From Kwoniella bestiolae CBS 10118 (taxonomy: Eukaryota; Basidiomycota; Tremellomycetes; Tremellales; Cryptococcaceae), in contig NC_089246.1 in NCBI RefSeq assembly GCF_000512585.2, positions 1,240,001-1,304,000 of the forward strand: a DNA stretch of 64,000 nucleotides, in the 5' to 3' direction. Below the pieces are notes generated by a model, which saw only the letters and a list, made by a program, of their open reading frames with translations, was not told the origin of the DNA and ran no database searches. The translations under genes were made by a program, and so were the position numbers. Below, piece after piece: positions 1 to 12,434 of the stretch. How positions within the stretch are numbered: position 1 is the first letter of the stretch; each line of letters starts with the position of its first letter.

Positions 1-938
1 GGCAGAACAACCTTGGAGTATCCACCACGCCTACGGCCACCACGGGAGGAGGGATGTTTAAGTGGGCCAGCTCATTGGGTAAATCACCTACCAACGGCAA
101 TGCGATAGAGCCGACCAAACAAAGAGGTTTTGATATCCCCCATGAAGATGATCATGATGAGCACGATTCATTCGAATTTGGAGATTTCACTGCCAAATCT
201 TGGGCAGGGGCTGGAGGAGGTAGAAGGACTATGTCAATGTCTTTGCCTTCTGCTGCCAAGTCCCCTACTTCCTCTTCTCCTATCGCTGCGATACTCAAGG
301 GTGGATTTGGGGAGACTTCACCTGCCGGATCAGCGGGACAAGGTCACTCGTTGGGTACTGGAGTGCTCGCTGATAAAGCTGCGAAGGGTCAGGGGGTGTT
401 GAGGAGGTTGAGCTTGAGTGGATCGGGATATAGGGTGAGTTGTCCCTTCTTTCTGAGCTGTCTCTCTATCTAGTATAGCTACATCGTGGCTCTACCTGTA
501 TCATATACACTCAAATCACCCTGTCACATCTTGTTCACAACTCAGCCCGAGCTAATTTCCTCACCCCTTTCTCCTCTATAGCCCGCATTCCTCTCCCCTC
601 CTCTTCCCAGTGCGCCTCTCCCACCCTCTCCTCCTTCCTCGCAAAACATCCCGTCTATCCCAGGCCCAGCTCAAGCTCCGGCCCAAGCTCAAGCTCAAGC
701 ACCTGGACCTCCTCAAGCCGAACCGCAAATCAACAGAGCATACACCATCACCGGTGGACCCAGCGCTGCGAGCAGATCAAGAAGGTTCAGCGAGGGTACC
801 AAGAAGAGGGGTGTTTCTCCTGTGAGTGAGATTGTCGATGTCGACGATAAACATGTGTATGCGTGGACTTGCTGATCTGATGTGTTACGCTCTCTGTAGA
901 TGGGAGAAAGACTGCTCAGAGACCATGGTCATTTCTAA
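1..938 (+). CDS. Unknown low-complexity protein, 3' part only (5' end outside window)
   Basis: Exons are 1-434 (open to the window edge in frame with the codon at 3), 582-821 and 900-938, joined across introns 435-581 and 822-899 with GTGAGT donors and TAG acceptors; both junctions keep frame. The visible part is rich in Ser, Pro, Gly and Ala, with an acidic His/Asp patch near HEDDHDEHD, a run of Pro-Ala-Gln repeats (PAQAPAQAQAQAPG), and then a basic stretch SRSRRFSEGTKKRGVSP followed by the C-terminus MGERLLRDHGHF. The last exon encodes only those 12 residues and the stop. The ATG at 54 is internal because the frame is open upstream of it. I recognise no domain; the protein is probably largely disordered, with a short conserved-looking basic C-terminal tail. 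No function is proposed. Confidence 0.7.
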
Positions 939-1838
939 TGTATCCACCTCAATTCACTCGAAAATCAATGTGCAAATACCCACATACCATTGCGATAGGA
1001 GAGGAACATGTGAAGAGGAAGGAAATGAAGGAAGTATCAAGCTTTTGATGGTTGATCAAAAGCAAGATATCACGATTGGAAATTATTCGTTGTGTTACCA
1101 ACAAAGCAAGAGTCGCTTAGTCCACATTTTAAGATGGGGGTAGGAACGCTATATCCATTTGTATTCCATTGAAGAGGATTGGGGTTCTTGTATTGACGAA
1201 ATTCATTGTATTGTATCTTCGAATGTTATATACCCCACATCCATTTATGTTTTAGATTGGAAGAAACGAAAAATAAGATATGAGGAGAGGATTGTAAATA
1301 CTGAATACTATACAATTATGCACGAGAAGAATTGTATGAAATGGGCTGGCATTCATCTGCTCGTCTCTCCTCTTGCACAGGACATATGTACTTGTTGGGA
1401 GAACACCATAAGGGTTGAGACTTGGATGATCCAAAAGAGTTTCCGATAATCACTATGGTGTTCTCGATGTGCCACACTCTGGGTGATGACGGGGTTATAG
1501 ATTAAGTGTTGTATGGGGGAGGAGTGCCACACTTGTATAACGAGGCGCGTGCAGCGTCAGTGTCAGTGAGTGAGTGAGTGAGTGAGTGACGCTCCATGTC
1601 GATTGATTGATTACTCGTGCAATTAACCAACTCTACTTGTTCCGCTTGCTCTTACAACCCCTTCCTTCTTCAACTCAGCATCACAGCCTCATAGACATCA
1701 CAACAGCCGCTATCTTCATATCGACGTCCAACACCACATAGTCACAACAAACTGAATAACCCATATCCTGCAATTGGATCATAGATTACAACAAATCCCC
1801 TTCTCTTCCTTCCCCTCCAAACGATCGACCCAGACAAC
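939..1838. other. Intergenic: 3' UTR of the unknown gene and promoter/5' UTR of the PP2A gene
   Basis: No coding region is supported here. The only structure seen is a short GTGA tandem tract at 1566-1589. The last 200 bases before the PP2A start are C/T- and A-rich, as expected of a 5' leader. Confidence 0.6.
1566..1589. repeat. Short (GTGA)n tandem tract
   Basis: Six perfect copies of a 4-base unit in the region upstream of the PP2A gene. Probably a simple microsatellite. Confidence 0.8.
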
Positions 1839-3770
1839 ATGTCATCAAACGACGATGTCGACTCGTGGATCGCTCAGTTGATGCAATGTAAGCCCCTGAG
1901 CGAACCTGAAGTGAAGAAGTTGTGTGATAAGGTGAGTCATGCGAATCCTGAGAATAACTAGAGCGGGGTGAGAAGAGTTGTTTTTAAGGTTGGGGTGGGA
2001 TATGCCATTGGGGGATTGCATCATGTCCCACAGTGTGGATGCTTCTCAAACCCGTCTGTGTTGGGTGTAGACAGTATTCGCTCCTCGATCTGTCTATGTG
2101 ATGTGGATTTGGTGATCAGATAATGCCTTATCATAATCACTATACTCTTACCCAACTTCGCCGACATGGACAAGCAAAAGATCCTTTATCCTCTTTCTTG
2201 CCTAAAACTTCTTTTTCAGTCCTTTGGCTATCCGTTGCTCTTGTGCATAACACTTAGATGACTAGTATTTCATCGGACAACGCTGACATGTGTGATGTGG
2301 TACAGGCTCGAGAAGTCTTGATGGAAGAATCAAATGTTCAACCTGTACGGTGCCCTGTGACGGTCTGTGGTGATATCCATGGACAGTTTGTGAGTGACTC
2401 TCTCTTTGCGTCTCATTCCAATTGCAAACACCTTCAGTTTCACCTATCAACTACACGTCGTTGTACTGCCTGATTCCCACTCTCTGCACTCCTTCTCCAC
2501 AATCGTGTTTATCAACAATATACTAACCCCATTATCAACAGCACGACCTCTCAGAACTCTTCCGAATCGGCGGTAACTCCCCCGACACCAACTACCTCTT
2601 CATGGGAGACTACGTCGACAGAGGATACTACTCCGTCGAGACCGTCACTCTCCTTGTCGCTTTGAAATTGAGATACAGAGATAGAGTGACGATTCTCAGA
2701 GGGAATCACGAGTCGAGGCAGATCACTCAGGTGTATGGGTTCTACGATGAATGTCTTAGGAAATATGGGAATGCCAATGTTTGGAAGTTCTTTACGGATT
2801 TGTTCGATTATTTGCCTTTGACGGCGTTGATTGATAATCAGGTGAGTCGCTATCTCAGTCGTGGGATGGGGAGTTGTGATATGCTGTACCGTGTTGCTCG
2901 ATTGGGGAGTAGACATGTTGTTTGGGATGGTTTGGCAACTATCGTGAAGATCAGATACAGAGGCGGACAGATGAATCTCACCAGGATCTGGTAAAGAGAA
3001 GCTCGATCAGCAAATGCTAATTCTTTTGCCTCACCTCCAGATCTTCTGTCTCCACGGTGGTCTCTCCCCATCTATCGATACCCTCGACCACATCCGATCC
3101 ATCGACCGAATCCAAGAAGTACCGCACGAGGGTCCCATGTGTGACTTGCTCTGGTCCGACCCTGATGATAGGTGCGGTTGGGGTATAAGTCCTAGAGGTG
3201 CTGGGTATACTTTCGGGCAAGATATCTCGGAGGCGTTTAGTGGGTGTTTCCTCCAATTTTCCTACATATGTGTTCAGTCATCACGGAGTGGACTAAAGTA
3301 TCATAGCTATGTCGTCTGCCTTTCGAAATGATACTATCATGGTGCTAATGCTTATCGTTCCCGCTTAGACCATAACAACGGCTTGACGTTGGTAGCTCGA
3401 GCACATCAATTGGTAATGGAAGGTTTCTCGTGGTCGCAAGAGCGAAACGTAGTTACCATCTTCTCCGCGCCAAATTACTGTTATAGATGTGGAAACCAGG
3501 CTGCTATATTAGAAGTTGATGATGCTTTGAAATACACCTTGTCAGTGAGATCTTTGAAACATCCCCTCTTGTATCTCAGAATCGCTATCTATGATCAAGA
3601 CATGAAAGCTAATTTTGATATCCTTGATCTAGCCTACAATTCGACCCTGCGCCCAGAGCTGGAGAACCCCTTGTATCGCGACGACCACCAGACTATGTGA
3701 GTTGGCTTGTAGTCAGCCAATCTGAGCTTGAGAATACAACTGACAATTCGTCCAACTATAGTTCCTCTAA
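1839..3770 (+). CDS. PPH22: Serine/threonine protein phosphatase 2A catalytic subunit
   Basis: Exons 1839-1931, 2306-2389, 2542-2841, 3041-3239, 3369-3540, 3633-3696 and 3762-3770 join to 306 residues (human PP2Ac is 309). Metal-site motifs are all present: GDIHG (53-57), GDYVDRG (81-87), RGNHE (112-116), then HGG and RAH. The last exon is nine bases and supplies FL-stop, giving the C-terminal DYFL that is methylated and docks PP2A regulators. This tail and overall near-identity separate it from PP4 and PP6. Odd point: the residue before Pro-Asp-Tyr is Pro (RRPPDYFL), where animals and ascomycetes have Thr (RRTPDYFL), so the CDK-type phosphosite is missing. The enzyme is the catalytic core of PP2A holoenzymes in cytoplasm and nucleus, controlling mitotic entry/exit and growth signalling. 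Confidence 0.95.
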
Positions 3771-5016
3771 GCAATATAATCATTGTATGTATCAAGTCAC
3801 AACAATCAAGAATCAAGAATCAAGAAATAGAAATAAACGAGGCAAATCTTTCATTTTCATTCGTGTTACAACCCTTTTCTTCTGCTTTCAAGTCTTCTTC
3901 CCAAGTTAGAGTTGGAATTGAAGTAGGCGGAAGAAGAAGATTAACGAACAGGTTTTTCTTCACTTTACATATATACCCTGGATCGTACCACGACTTTCCC
4001 TCTTTTTATACAGACTACAGTTTACAATTCACAAGTTACAAGAAATAAGACATGTCATTCCTATCGCTTCGTGAGGTTTATCGCTTCATCCCTGTTTGAT
4101 TCACCTCTGCCATATTGGTATAATACTGATATCGACTCACACATGGTGCACTGACAACATTCGCATCAAGCGATTCATCGAGGTACTGAACATGTCTCTG
4201 TCTCTACAGGTGTAGAATGAGTCATGCTGATTCAACCGGAATTACCGAACCAGATCAGTAGCCTACGGTGACCTACGGTGAGTGTGGATCCTTTATAGTC
4301 TCACAGATTCGCCACCACCGCATCATATCCTTTCAATCAATCCTTTACCACCTTGACCCTCTGCAGTCAAGTGAGATCATAGTCAACCTTGCCTGTCCTT
4401 TATGTCTCTCTGACGATCTTCTTTTCAACTGCACATTTACACCCTTTCATTGATCGACTCCTGCTCTTTCTTTCTGGACGATGAGGTAGATCAAAAACTA
4501 CGTGATTGACCATTGTCCGTCGACTCCGTGTAGGGTATAATTGGGTGTTCACCTCCCATCGACTGCTGTCTCTTGCACATATAAAACAAGACGGGGCGTC
4601 AGGTAAGTGTGATGGGGATGTTTCATTCTTCGTATCGTATCTCATCTCTTCGTGTGATACAATCCTCTGCTCGACCGCTGGAAGGCTCGACTTGACTCTT
4701 TTTTATTTCAAGATTATTCGATATACTATCTATCTCTAGGTTCTGATAACAGCACAATACCGCTATACCAAAATTTACGTACATCACCAAAAAAGGGCAC
4801 ACGCTCTCATCGCATTCCATTTGATCTAATCTGACTAATCACTCAGGTTTGACAGACCCCGCCCCCAACCAAAAGAAAGTCTCTTTGTGAGACCAACACC
4901 CACACTAAAACTTCACTGACTCCGAGTTCTCCTCGCATATATTCTCATCCCCAGACACATCACAGTAACCTGCCCATCCTGTTCTCGTTACCTCTCAAAC
5001 GAACGAGAACGACCAT
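3771..5016. other. Intergenic between PP2A gene and next + strand gene
   Basis: About 1.2 kb with no open frame that looks coding on either strand; A/T-rich after 3771 (likely 3' UTR) and C/A-rich before 5017 (likely 5' UTR). Nothing else recognised. Confidence 0.55.
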
Positions 5017-6800
5017 ATGAAAATACCCTCCAGTCAACCTAAGTTGATATTCTCCACAAGACGAACCAAAGACCAACCGATACCGATTTCGAACCCACCA
5101 TCTAGACCCACGTTATTACAAAAGACTAAATCGTTTATCACCCCCCCCTCCAGCTCCACGAGATCACCTACTACATTTAAACCGACTTCGAGCTTTGAGA
5201 AGAAAGGATTGAAGTATACGACGAAACACCAATCTAACCAATTTGATCAAATTAGCGACGAAAAAAGGTTAAACGAAAATCAAATAAGGAAACAACCTCC
5301 CACGCCACCCACTCCCGATCAGCCTAGACGAAGTAAGTCGTCCCGACCATCATCTGAAGACGAAGACAAGGAAAAAGCACAAAGCACACAGAGACAAAGT
5401 CTGGACGACGGTTTGGCGATTTGTTTATTCGGGTATTCGGTGCAGGCTCAGACTCATCAGGTTGATAGGCAACTTAACGGCGATACTCCCATTTCGACTA
5501 AAACGAACGACTTCACTACTGCTGAAGTGAAAGAAGAGAAAGTGATAGGACTTTCCGATACTGCCGATACTAGTTTATCTAAGATACCGAGTAGTCTATT
5601 GGACATGTACGACTCGACTTATGAAGAGGAGGTGAGACAGCAGGCTGTGATGGCTGTGAGTGTGCTTTCCCTTTATAGATCATATAGATGTTTTGGATGA
5701 TGATCTGGTTGCTTACTGAAATCTAAATTTGTGGTACAGGAAGTCCTGCCCGACGCTGAGATGTGGGCCAAGTGGGAGAAGACCGAGGCTCCCCTGAGAC
5801 AGGGAAGAGGATGGTATCCTCGCTTGGTAAGTGGACTATACCGTTCTGTCCCATCGACTTCACTTCCCATCCAATCTAACCTCGCTCTCACAAACACTAC
5901 CTCCCGCACTATCCTCGTCTCACCTAGCATGACACATCAAATAAATGACCACTCAGAGCTGACATCCCAGGAACACATAGGACCGCCACTTCCTCGAACT
6001 CCTCGTAATCTCAGAGATCCACGCCCTCTCTCGCCCCTTGACCAACTCCCCCTCTCCCCCAGGACAAGCAGATAGGATCCACCGTCATGCCAGTAGAGTT
6101 AGGAGAGTAGCGTGCGAGCGGATTGGCGCGGAGAGGTTGAATGCATATTGCGAGAGGGTTAAGGAGGCGTTCGAGGCGTATATGATGGGTGGTTGGTCTG
6201 GTGCTGGTGCGCATGCGTTGGCTCAGGCGCATCAGGGCCAGGTTCAAGATGAAGATCAAATGAACGAGGAGAATGGGGAGAATGAGGAGGCGGAAATTGG
6301 TGGAGAGGTTGAAGAAGATCAAGATGAGGAGAGGAGGAGGAGTATGACGAAAGGGAAGGGAAGTTCGTTTGGGAGGAATGAGAGGGAAGAGATGGAGGTG
6401 AAAGTACCTAGGATCAATGTCATACCCAGCCAAGAGACCGATTCTTCCGAAGAAGCAGATGGAGAGGAGGAAAGGGGAGAAGACGAAAATGTGAGATCTG
6501 AAGATACAGAAAGTGATTTGGAACTTAGGGAGATCCAGCTCAGTGAACTGCAAGAACGTTCCAATGAAGGATCGGAGAATCAAAGTACCACGGGGGCGGT
6601 GTATGGAGAAGATAGCGGGATGGATGTGGATTTGTCGAATAGTCAGAATGAGAAAGACGACATGACGTATTCGTCGATTGTGAAGGATAATAAGTTCTTG
6701 GTGAGTTATATGGGTCTAGTTATCCTTTGAGGAAGAGGAGGATTGGCAAGGCTGATGAATGGTTATGGTATAGACTTTAAACAAAATCAAGGATTCTTGA
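5017..6800 (+). CDS. Unknown protein with disordered N-terminus, helical core and acidic C-terminus
   Basis: Exons 5017-5655, 5740-5826 and 5981-6700 are phase 0 at every junction. The third exon start at 5981 is chosen because it gives a continuous helix-like segment (RHFLELLVISEIHALSRPL) into RIHRHASRVRRVACERIGAE. The final exon is uncertain: 6774-6800 (TLNKIKDS-stop, short intron with a good CTGAT branch site) is preferred; 6829-6846 (RKTTV-stop) is the alternative. The first ~150 residues are Ser/Thr/Pro/Lys-rich. The middle (about 195-300) is Trp- and Arg-rich with an amphipathic helix ending in EAYMMGGW, and the rest is strongly acidic (Glu/Asp with Arg). I do not recognise the family; the middle part is the only likely folded region. 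Confidence 0.65.
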
Positions 6801-7349
6801 CTAGCTGTGCACTGAATGATCTTGTCAGCGGAAGACGACAGTTTGACTTATCAAGTGCCAACACGAAAACATGCGAACTTTGGTTATAAATGGCTTCTCC
6901 ACTTCATGTGATCTGTCCTGTACATGTTTGTTGGATTTTCTTCAGATACACACACGAGTTGTAAATTACCTTGGATTGCATAGCGTAGCAGCAATCATCC
7001 ATCATACATACAAGAGTCATCTCTCCAAGAGTGAGAAAATGAATTGAAGTCAAAGTGACTTCAAATACTTGTGTATTTTGTAAACATATCATACCGTATC
7101 ATTTTAGCATTATGTACACAGCAGTCTCACATTTGCATCATCCATGTATGAAGCTATGACTCCTCCTGTCCATTTCGACAAGTATACATACAACCTGTTG
7201 CATAGTGTGACACTCTATCTATCCAACCACATAGTCCAAAAAAGCATATATAGAATGTACCCAATTGATGATATAGACATTATACATCAGAACCGCTTCC
7301 CCTAATCATAAAGGCGAACAGCGTGACCCGTAATCATAGACTGATCTAC
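6801..7349. other. Convergent intergenic region (3' ends of unknown gene and SPC25)
   Basis: No gene supported; A/T-rich 3' UTR-like sequence shared by two converging transcripts. Confidence 0.55.
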
Positions 7350-8848
7350 TCATTTCATCTTATTCGTCAAGCTCAGACTCTCAAGACCCCCTCCATCCAC
7401 TATGACGTTCTCCCTCGTCGAAGATGATAATATCCTACTACCCGGCACTGCCGGCGTGCGCAAACCCAGCCCTGGACCGGATAGCTCGTCGAATCTCGTT
7501 GACGGTGCAGGGTTAGGTATCAGGGCTCGGAATGCTTTGCGCACTGTGGATGCGCGCAGAATATCAATATCAGCTATGACTATCTTGATAGTAGAGTGAT
7601 TCTACAGGATTTGGGTACTCATGAGTACTGAATGAAAGTAAAGCAACTCGGACTTACCCCTCTTGATGAATGTGTAAAACTCCCTATCGTGGTTTAACTG
7701 CCTTACTAGCTCTAACAAGTTCGGTATAGGTGGATCGCAGTTTGGCACTATAGTAATGAACAGGATGGGGTCAGCGTCAAGTGTTGACTTTACTTCAGAG
7801 GGGGATTACCCACCTGTATAATCCTGTTTGGAGATATCTATCAGGAAAGAGAATTCCCTTGCTGGGTCACTAGGGTCGAGCAAGGTGAATCGCATCATCA
7901 AGAGGTCGGCTACGATCAAAGAGAAGCAAAGGGCTATTAGCTATCGCCCCAAAACCGGCCAAACGTATCTCTCATTCCGCCATATCTCCGGATCCCCCCA
8001 CCCACCGAGCGTTTGAAGGATTCTATAATCGGAACTCGAGATGGCCCAGGGCACTACAGCTTTCTACTGGATGACCGGCTTCGTAACACTAGAGACGAGC
8101 CCACTCACGCCGTATACCATCAACAGTAAATCCAATATTATCTTCCAACTCTACCAACTCCCTCTCATCCCTCTTCCGCATCTCGTTCAATCTAGCTTTC
8201 TGACGGTCCTTCTCCGTACGTTCCGTTGTCACTTCTTTGCGTATCGTGTTCAGCTCTGATTCCAGGGATGATGATTGGTCTTTCACTTTGTGCAGGGATG
8301 ATTCTAGGTGGTTTAGCGAGGAAGTAAGGTCTGTCAATGTATGTCGCTCGGATTCGAGTGCTACAATTGATCGTGCAATGTCAGCTCAATATCGTCAATC
8401 AAGATTTATACACTATCCACTATCCACTACTTCGATGAGATGCTTTGATGGAGAAGTAGGAAGATAGACCCACTCGCTAGCATCTCCCCCTCCCTCTCTC
8501 GTTCATGATGTATCCTCCTCTCCATCTCTTCTCTCTCAGCCTTCAGGTCCCTCATCGAATTTACATGATCGGTCGCTCGAGCAGCTATCTCCGTTTTGGC
8601 TGCTAGTGTATAGTCGTCAATCTGTACACCGTGATCATTGTTTCAGCTAACAGAGAATTCACTGTGATAAAGGCAGCTGATATACTCACAGCAGTCAAGA
8701 AACCCTCTACATGCCTTTGAAATGGTTCCCACTGCAAGTCTATTTCTGGTGAGGTGTTGTTCGCGGAACTTTCATCTAGGATCGCCTGTAATGATACGGG
8801 CCTCGGTAAGTATGGTTGAGGTGGGGCGTGGTAGTTGGTTGGCGGCAT
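7350..8848 (-). CDS. SPC25: Kinetochore protein Spc25 (Ndc80 complex)
   Basis: Reverse-strand exons 8690-8848, 8474-8621, 8109-8360, 7814-7909, 7658-7747 and 7350-7543 give 312 residues. Residues from about 55 to 180 form a Glu/Lys/Arg heptad coiled coil. It is followed by GFTVDGIRPDLLMMRFTLLD, then FSFLIDIS, LLELVRQLNHDREFYTF and VRKAF, the globular RWD-like fold of Spc25 that binds Spc24 and the inner kinetochore. Spc25 links microtubule-binding Ndc80/Nuf2 to the CCAN in mitosis. The third intron (7910-8108) is 199 nt, about three times the local norm, and reading through it ends quickly at a stop. The tail after residue 265 is Ser/Gly/Pro-rich and lineage-specific. It is divergently transcribed from the Dbf2-type kinase gene. 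Confidence 0.9.
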
Positions 8849-9346
8849 GGTTGAGGTCTCTCCGTGTGATCTGTCGTTCTCATGTAAGTATATATGGATA
8901 CCATATGATAGATGAATGTGGTGAGAGTAATGTTCATGTCACTGTTGCTCTTGGATCTATGTTTACCTTAATTTACATGTATTCGCGTGTTTGGTTCGGA
9001 CGCGTGGTGAATATTTGGTCTGGTAATTTATTACATTTTATCCCAGTGGTGTCCAGACCTGGTTATGTCATACCTTGCAAAGTCAGTCGCGTCACGTTGA
9101 ACTAACATCTACACTGTATATACACCAACCAACTTTAAATCTGTCAAAACCAAATCAACAACAAGGCATTAACAGAACAACAACAACCAACCACTGTCCA
9201 CTGTCCATTGTCCACTTCTTCCACCACTACCCAATTGTTGACAGACATATATATCTTGTATCCTATCCCATCTTGATCATAGCATCAGATCGAAAGCCCA
9301 CTGCCCATCCCATCCCATCCCGAACCCCTGCTTGAACCTTGGCAAG
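8849..9346. promoter_or_regulatory. Shared divergent promoter of SPC25 and DBF2
   Basis: A 498-base interval between the start codons of two mitotic genes. It contains one MCB hexamer ACGCGT at 9000-9005. A run of A/T (CATATATATC) lies about 100 bases before the kinase start. Control of both genes from here is inference from position. Confidence 0.5.
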
Positions 9347-11924
9347 ATGTTCTCACGCGTCTTGAAATCCACAAATCAACAACAAGCCCCTTCCCCCTCT
9401 TCCACCTCCTCATCCGACCAATCGTCCAAATCATCCTCCCGATCATCTCACATCAAATCACAATCCACCTCTTCAGGTATCGCTCAACCTTCTCCATCCA
9501 AGATCCCCGTATCAACCCAAAGTACAAGATCATCCTTCGTAAGCAGTAAAGAGAATATACCTACTCCACCACCTTCCTCAGGAGGACACGAGAAAGAACG
9601 ATCCAACTATCTCTCTTTCTTGTTCTCACAATCGCAACAAGGGGCTCCTACCACCCCTGTCAAGGTTAACAAGACTTCCCCTGCACCTGTCGCTCCTCGG
9701 CCTGGTCAGGCTTACCACCCTCAATCTCATGGAGAAGCGGTCCAAGCGTCAAGAGGTCAATATGTCCCTGAGTCGGATGATGTCCATATGCAAACTATGA
9801 AGAATACCATCAACCCAGCAATGTTGAAGCAACTTTCCTCGATCCCACCTCCTGCTCAACACCAACAAGCTCAGCCTGTTAGGAGCGATGCTAGAGCTGG
9901 CGCTGCTCAGGGTCATCCTGCCAACCCTTACGCAATTCAACGAGGAGGCAACGCGTATAACGAGGATGTCCACATGAAGACTCAACGGTACGAGACTCAA
10001 CATGATAAACCTAGAGGTCTCCAGCTCTGGGAGAGGGAGTTGATTGAATCTGCTGAAATGAAGAGGAAAGCCACTGTTGCTCAGATCTGTGAGTTGAACT
10101 TTACCACATTACCATTGCGACTGCGACTGATGCGAAATTACCCGCTCATCAGATTTCTTGGATTACTACTGTGAGTTGTGGAATGACGATCTGATGTACG
10201 GCGTCCCAGCTCATATCCCGTTTTCTTATAGTCGATCTCCTAGGATACATCGCTAATAGAAAGAAGCGTCTTGAGAACTTTAAAGCTGACACTGCTCAGC
10301 GAAGCGTACGTTCTGTCCTTTCACTACACCATCACTCTAAGATACTAACTATTTTTGGCTAGGTTTCTGGACCGGAATACCAAAAAGAGGTATCATCCTA
10401 TAATGGTCGAGAGCGAGTCCTACTCCGAAAGCGAAGAACTAAGCTAAGAGTAGAGCAATTCCGAATCATCGCTCAAGTCGGTCAAGGAGGATATGGTTCC
10501 GTTTACTTGGCTAGAAAGGCGGACACGAACGAGGTGTGCGCTCTGAAGAAGATGAGGAAAGGAACTCTTGCCAAGATGGACGAAGTCAAACATGTTCTGG
10601 TCGAAAGGGATATTTTGACGGCGGTCAAGACCCCGTGGTTGGTCAGACTTTTGTATGCTTTCCAAGATTCGGAGCACGTTTATCTTGCTATGGTGAGTTG
10701 ATTTCTCCGATTTCAGCTGATTGATTCCGGTAGAGTGTCATGAGCTGATGTAGATTGATACGTCCAGGAATACGTTCCAGGAGGTGATTTCAGAACTCTG
10801 CTTAACAACTCTGGTGTCCTCAAAGAAGAACATGCTAGATTCTACGCCGCAGAGATGTTCATGGGTGTAAATGAACTGCATAAATTGGGTTATATCCATA
10901 GAGATCTTAAGCCTGAGGTGAGTTGCCACTCATTTGCATGGGTCATCGAGGGGGACTGACGATCTCGACTTCGCAGAACTTCTTGGTTGACGGCACTGGT
11001 CATGTCAAACTTACCGATTTCGGTCTGGCCACTGGATCTTTGAACCCCGCCAAGATCGACCAGATGAAGCAGAAGGTGGGTTATGACCTCGCTCATACCA
11101 AACCATACCATATGCACGTGCTCACACTTTGTGACATTACAGCTCGACCAAGTCAAAGATGAAGAACTCGTCTTCCGATCGACCCTAGAACGACGAACGA
11201 TCTACCGAAGCATCCGAATGGCCGAACCTCGATACGCCGATTCCGTAGTCGGATCACCAGATTACATGCCCCCTGAAGTCCTCCGAGGAAAGACATACAC
11301 CTATTCAGCTGACTACTGGTCATTGGGTTGTATCCTCTTTGAGTTCCTCTGTGGGTTCCCACCCTTCTCCGGATCTACCCCTGAAGAAACTTGGGCGAAC
11401 TTGAAGAATTGGACTAGAGTCCTTCGACGACCAGTGTACGATCGACCTGAAGATCTCATTTTCAATTTGACTGATACTGCTTGGGACGCTGTCACTCGAT
11501 TGATCGCTAATCCAAAAGATCGAATCACGACCTTGGACGAAGTTCAATCTCTCCCTTTCTTCTCTTCACTCCCCTTTAAGAATCTCAGGTCAATCGACGC
11601 GCCCTTCGTACCGGTTTTGGATGGGGAGACGGACGTAGGATACTTTGACTCGTTCTCTAGTCCTGAGGATATGGCGAAGTACGCGGAGGTATTCAAGAAA
11701 CAACGTGATGTCGAGGCGGTCGAGGAGAAGGGTATTGGAAATAGGAATAACTGGGTTGGGTTCACGTTTGGAAGGAACGCTAATGTGAGTGTCTGTCATT
11801 CCCACTTGTTCCCTTTCTTTCTGGTCTTACCACATAGGCTGACTAAAAATATCTCATCTTGCAGATCACACCCGCTCCAAGAGGTATCAAACCTGAGGGA
11901 GAAGCTCTTCAAACTATCTTCTAG
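9347..11924 (+). CDS. DBF2: NDR/LATS-family protein kinase, Dbf2/Sid2 orthologue (mitotic exit / septation)
   Basis: Exons 9347-10088, 10153-10170, 10232-10305, 10363-10692, 10768-10917, 10977-11075, 11143-11784 and 11865-11924 give 704 residues. Residues 1-240 are Ser/Pro/Gln-rich. The Mob1-binding region (YFLDYYFDLLGYIANRKKRL) follows and is partly encoded by an 18-nt microexon. The kinase domain (from ~311) has GQGGYGSVY, catalytic K340, HRD at 432-434, DFG at 452-454 and PPE in place of APE. The insert between DFG and PPE is long, as in NDR kinases. S505 in ADSVVG and T679 in the hydrophobic motif GFTF match the Dbf2 activation sites. Known family role: with Mob1, it carries the mitotic-exit/septation signal from spindle poles to the bud neck and releases Cdc14. 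The first ATG follows an in-frame non-ATG stretch and is the only reasonable start. Confidence 0.94.
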
Positions 11925-12434
11925 GTTTATCGTGCATCCTTTGTACAGTACATCTATATTCCTGACCGATCTCATATAGACAAGTTCCTTGAGACCATTT
12001 GATACCCTATTTCTTTCCTTTTCTTTTCTCGAGTTACCTGATACATCAAAACGTCCTATTTTGACGGGTCATTCTTATCCTCCTTGTAACGATTGTGTGT
12101 GTATAGACTGGGTTTGATATTTGAATGGATATTTTTCGATGATCGTTTCGTCAATCGCAATGGCACCGTGGTCACCTGATCGGACGGTAATACAGTACGG
12201 CACTCGTGTCGTTTTCCGTTCCGATCTACACATCTCTAGTCCTGTATTGATATTGGCTCGCTTCAAAAAGACATACCGCACGTCACGGACATGCACGAGA
12301 CAATGCCATTTTCCTTCTCAAGAGAGTGAGGAAATGCACTCTTGCGATGGATTGGCAACACATATATCATATAAGCTATATACAGTACAACCAATACCAA
12401 TACCAGTAACCAAGCTCTACTCCACTCTACTGTT
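11925..12434. other. Convergent intergenic region (DBF2 / ORC1 3' ends)
   Basis: No gene supported. An open frame runs across 12121-12843 on the + strand, but its right half is antisense to ORC1 and its left half has no recognisable protein character. Confidence 0.55.

Noticed and set aside
7910..8108. Continuous reading through SPC25 intron 3 (RREWARL-stop)
   Set aside because: It ends at a stop, while splicing to 7909 restores the conserved GIRPDLL...RFTLLD of Spc25.
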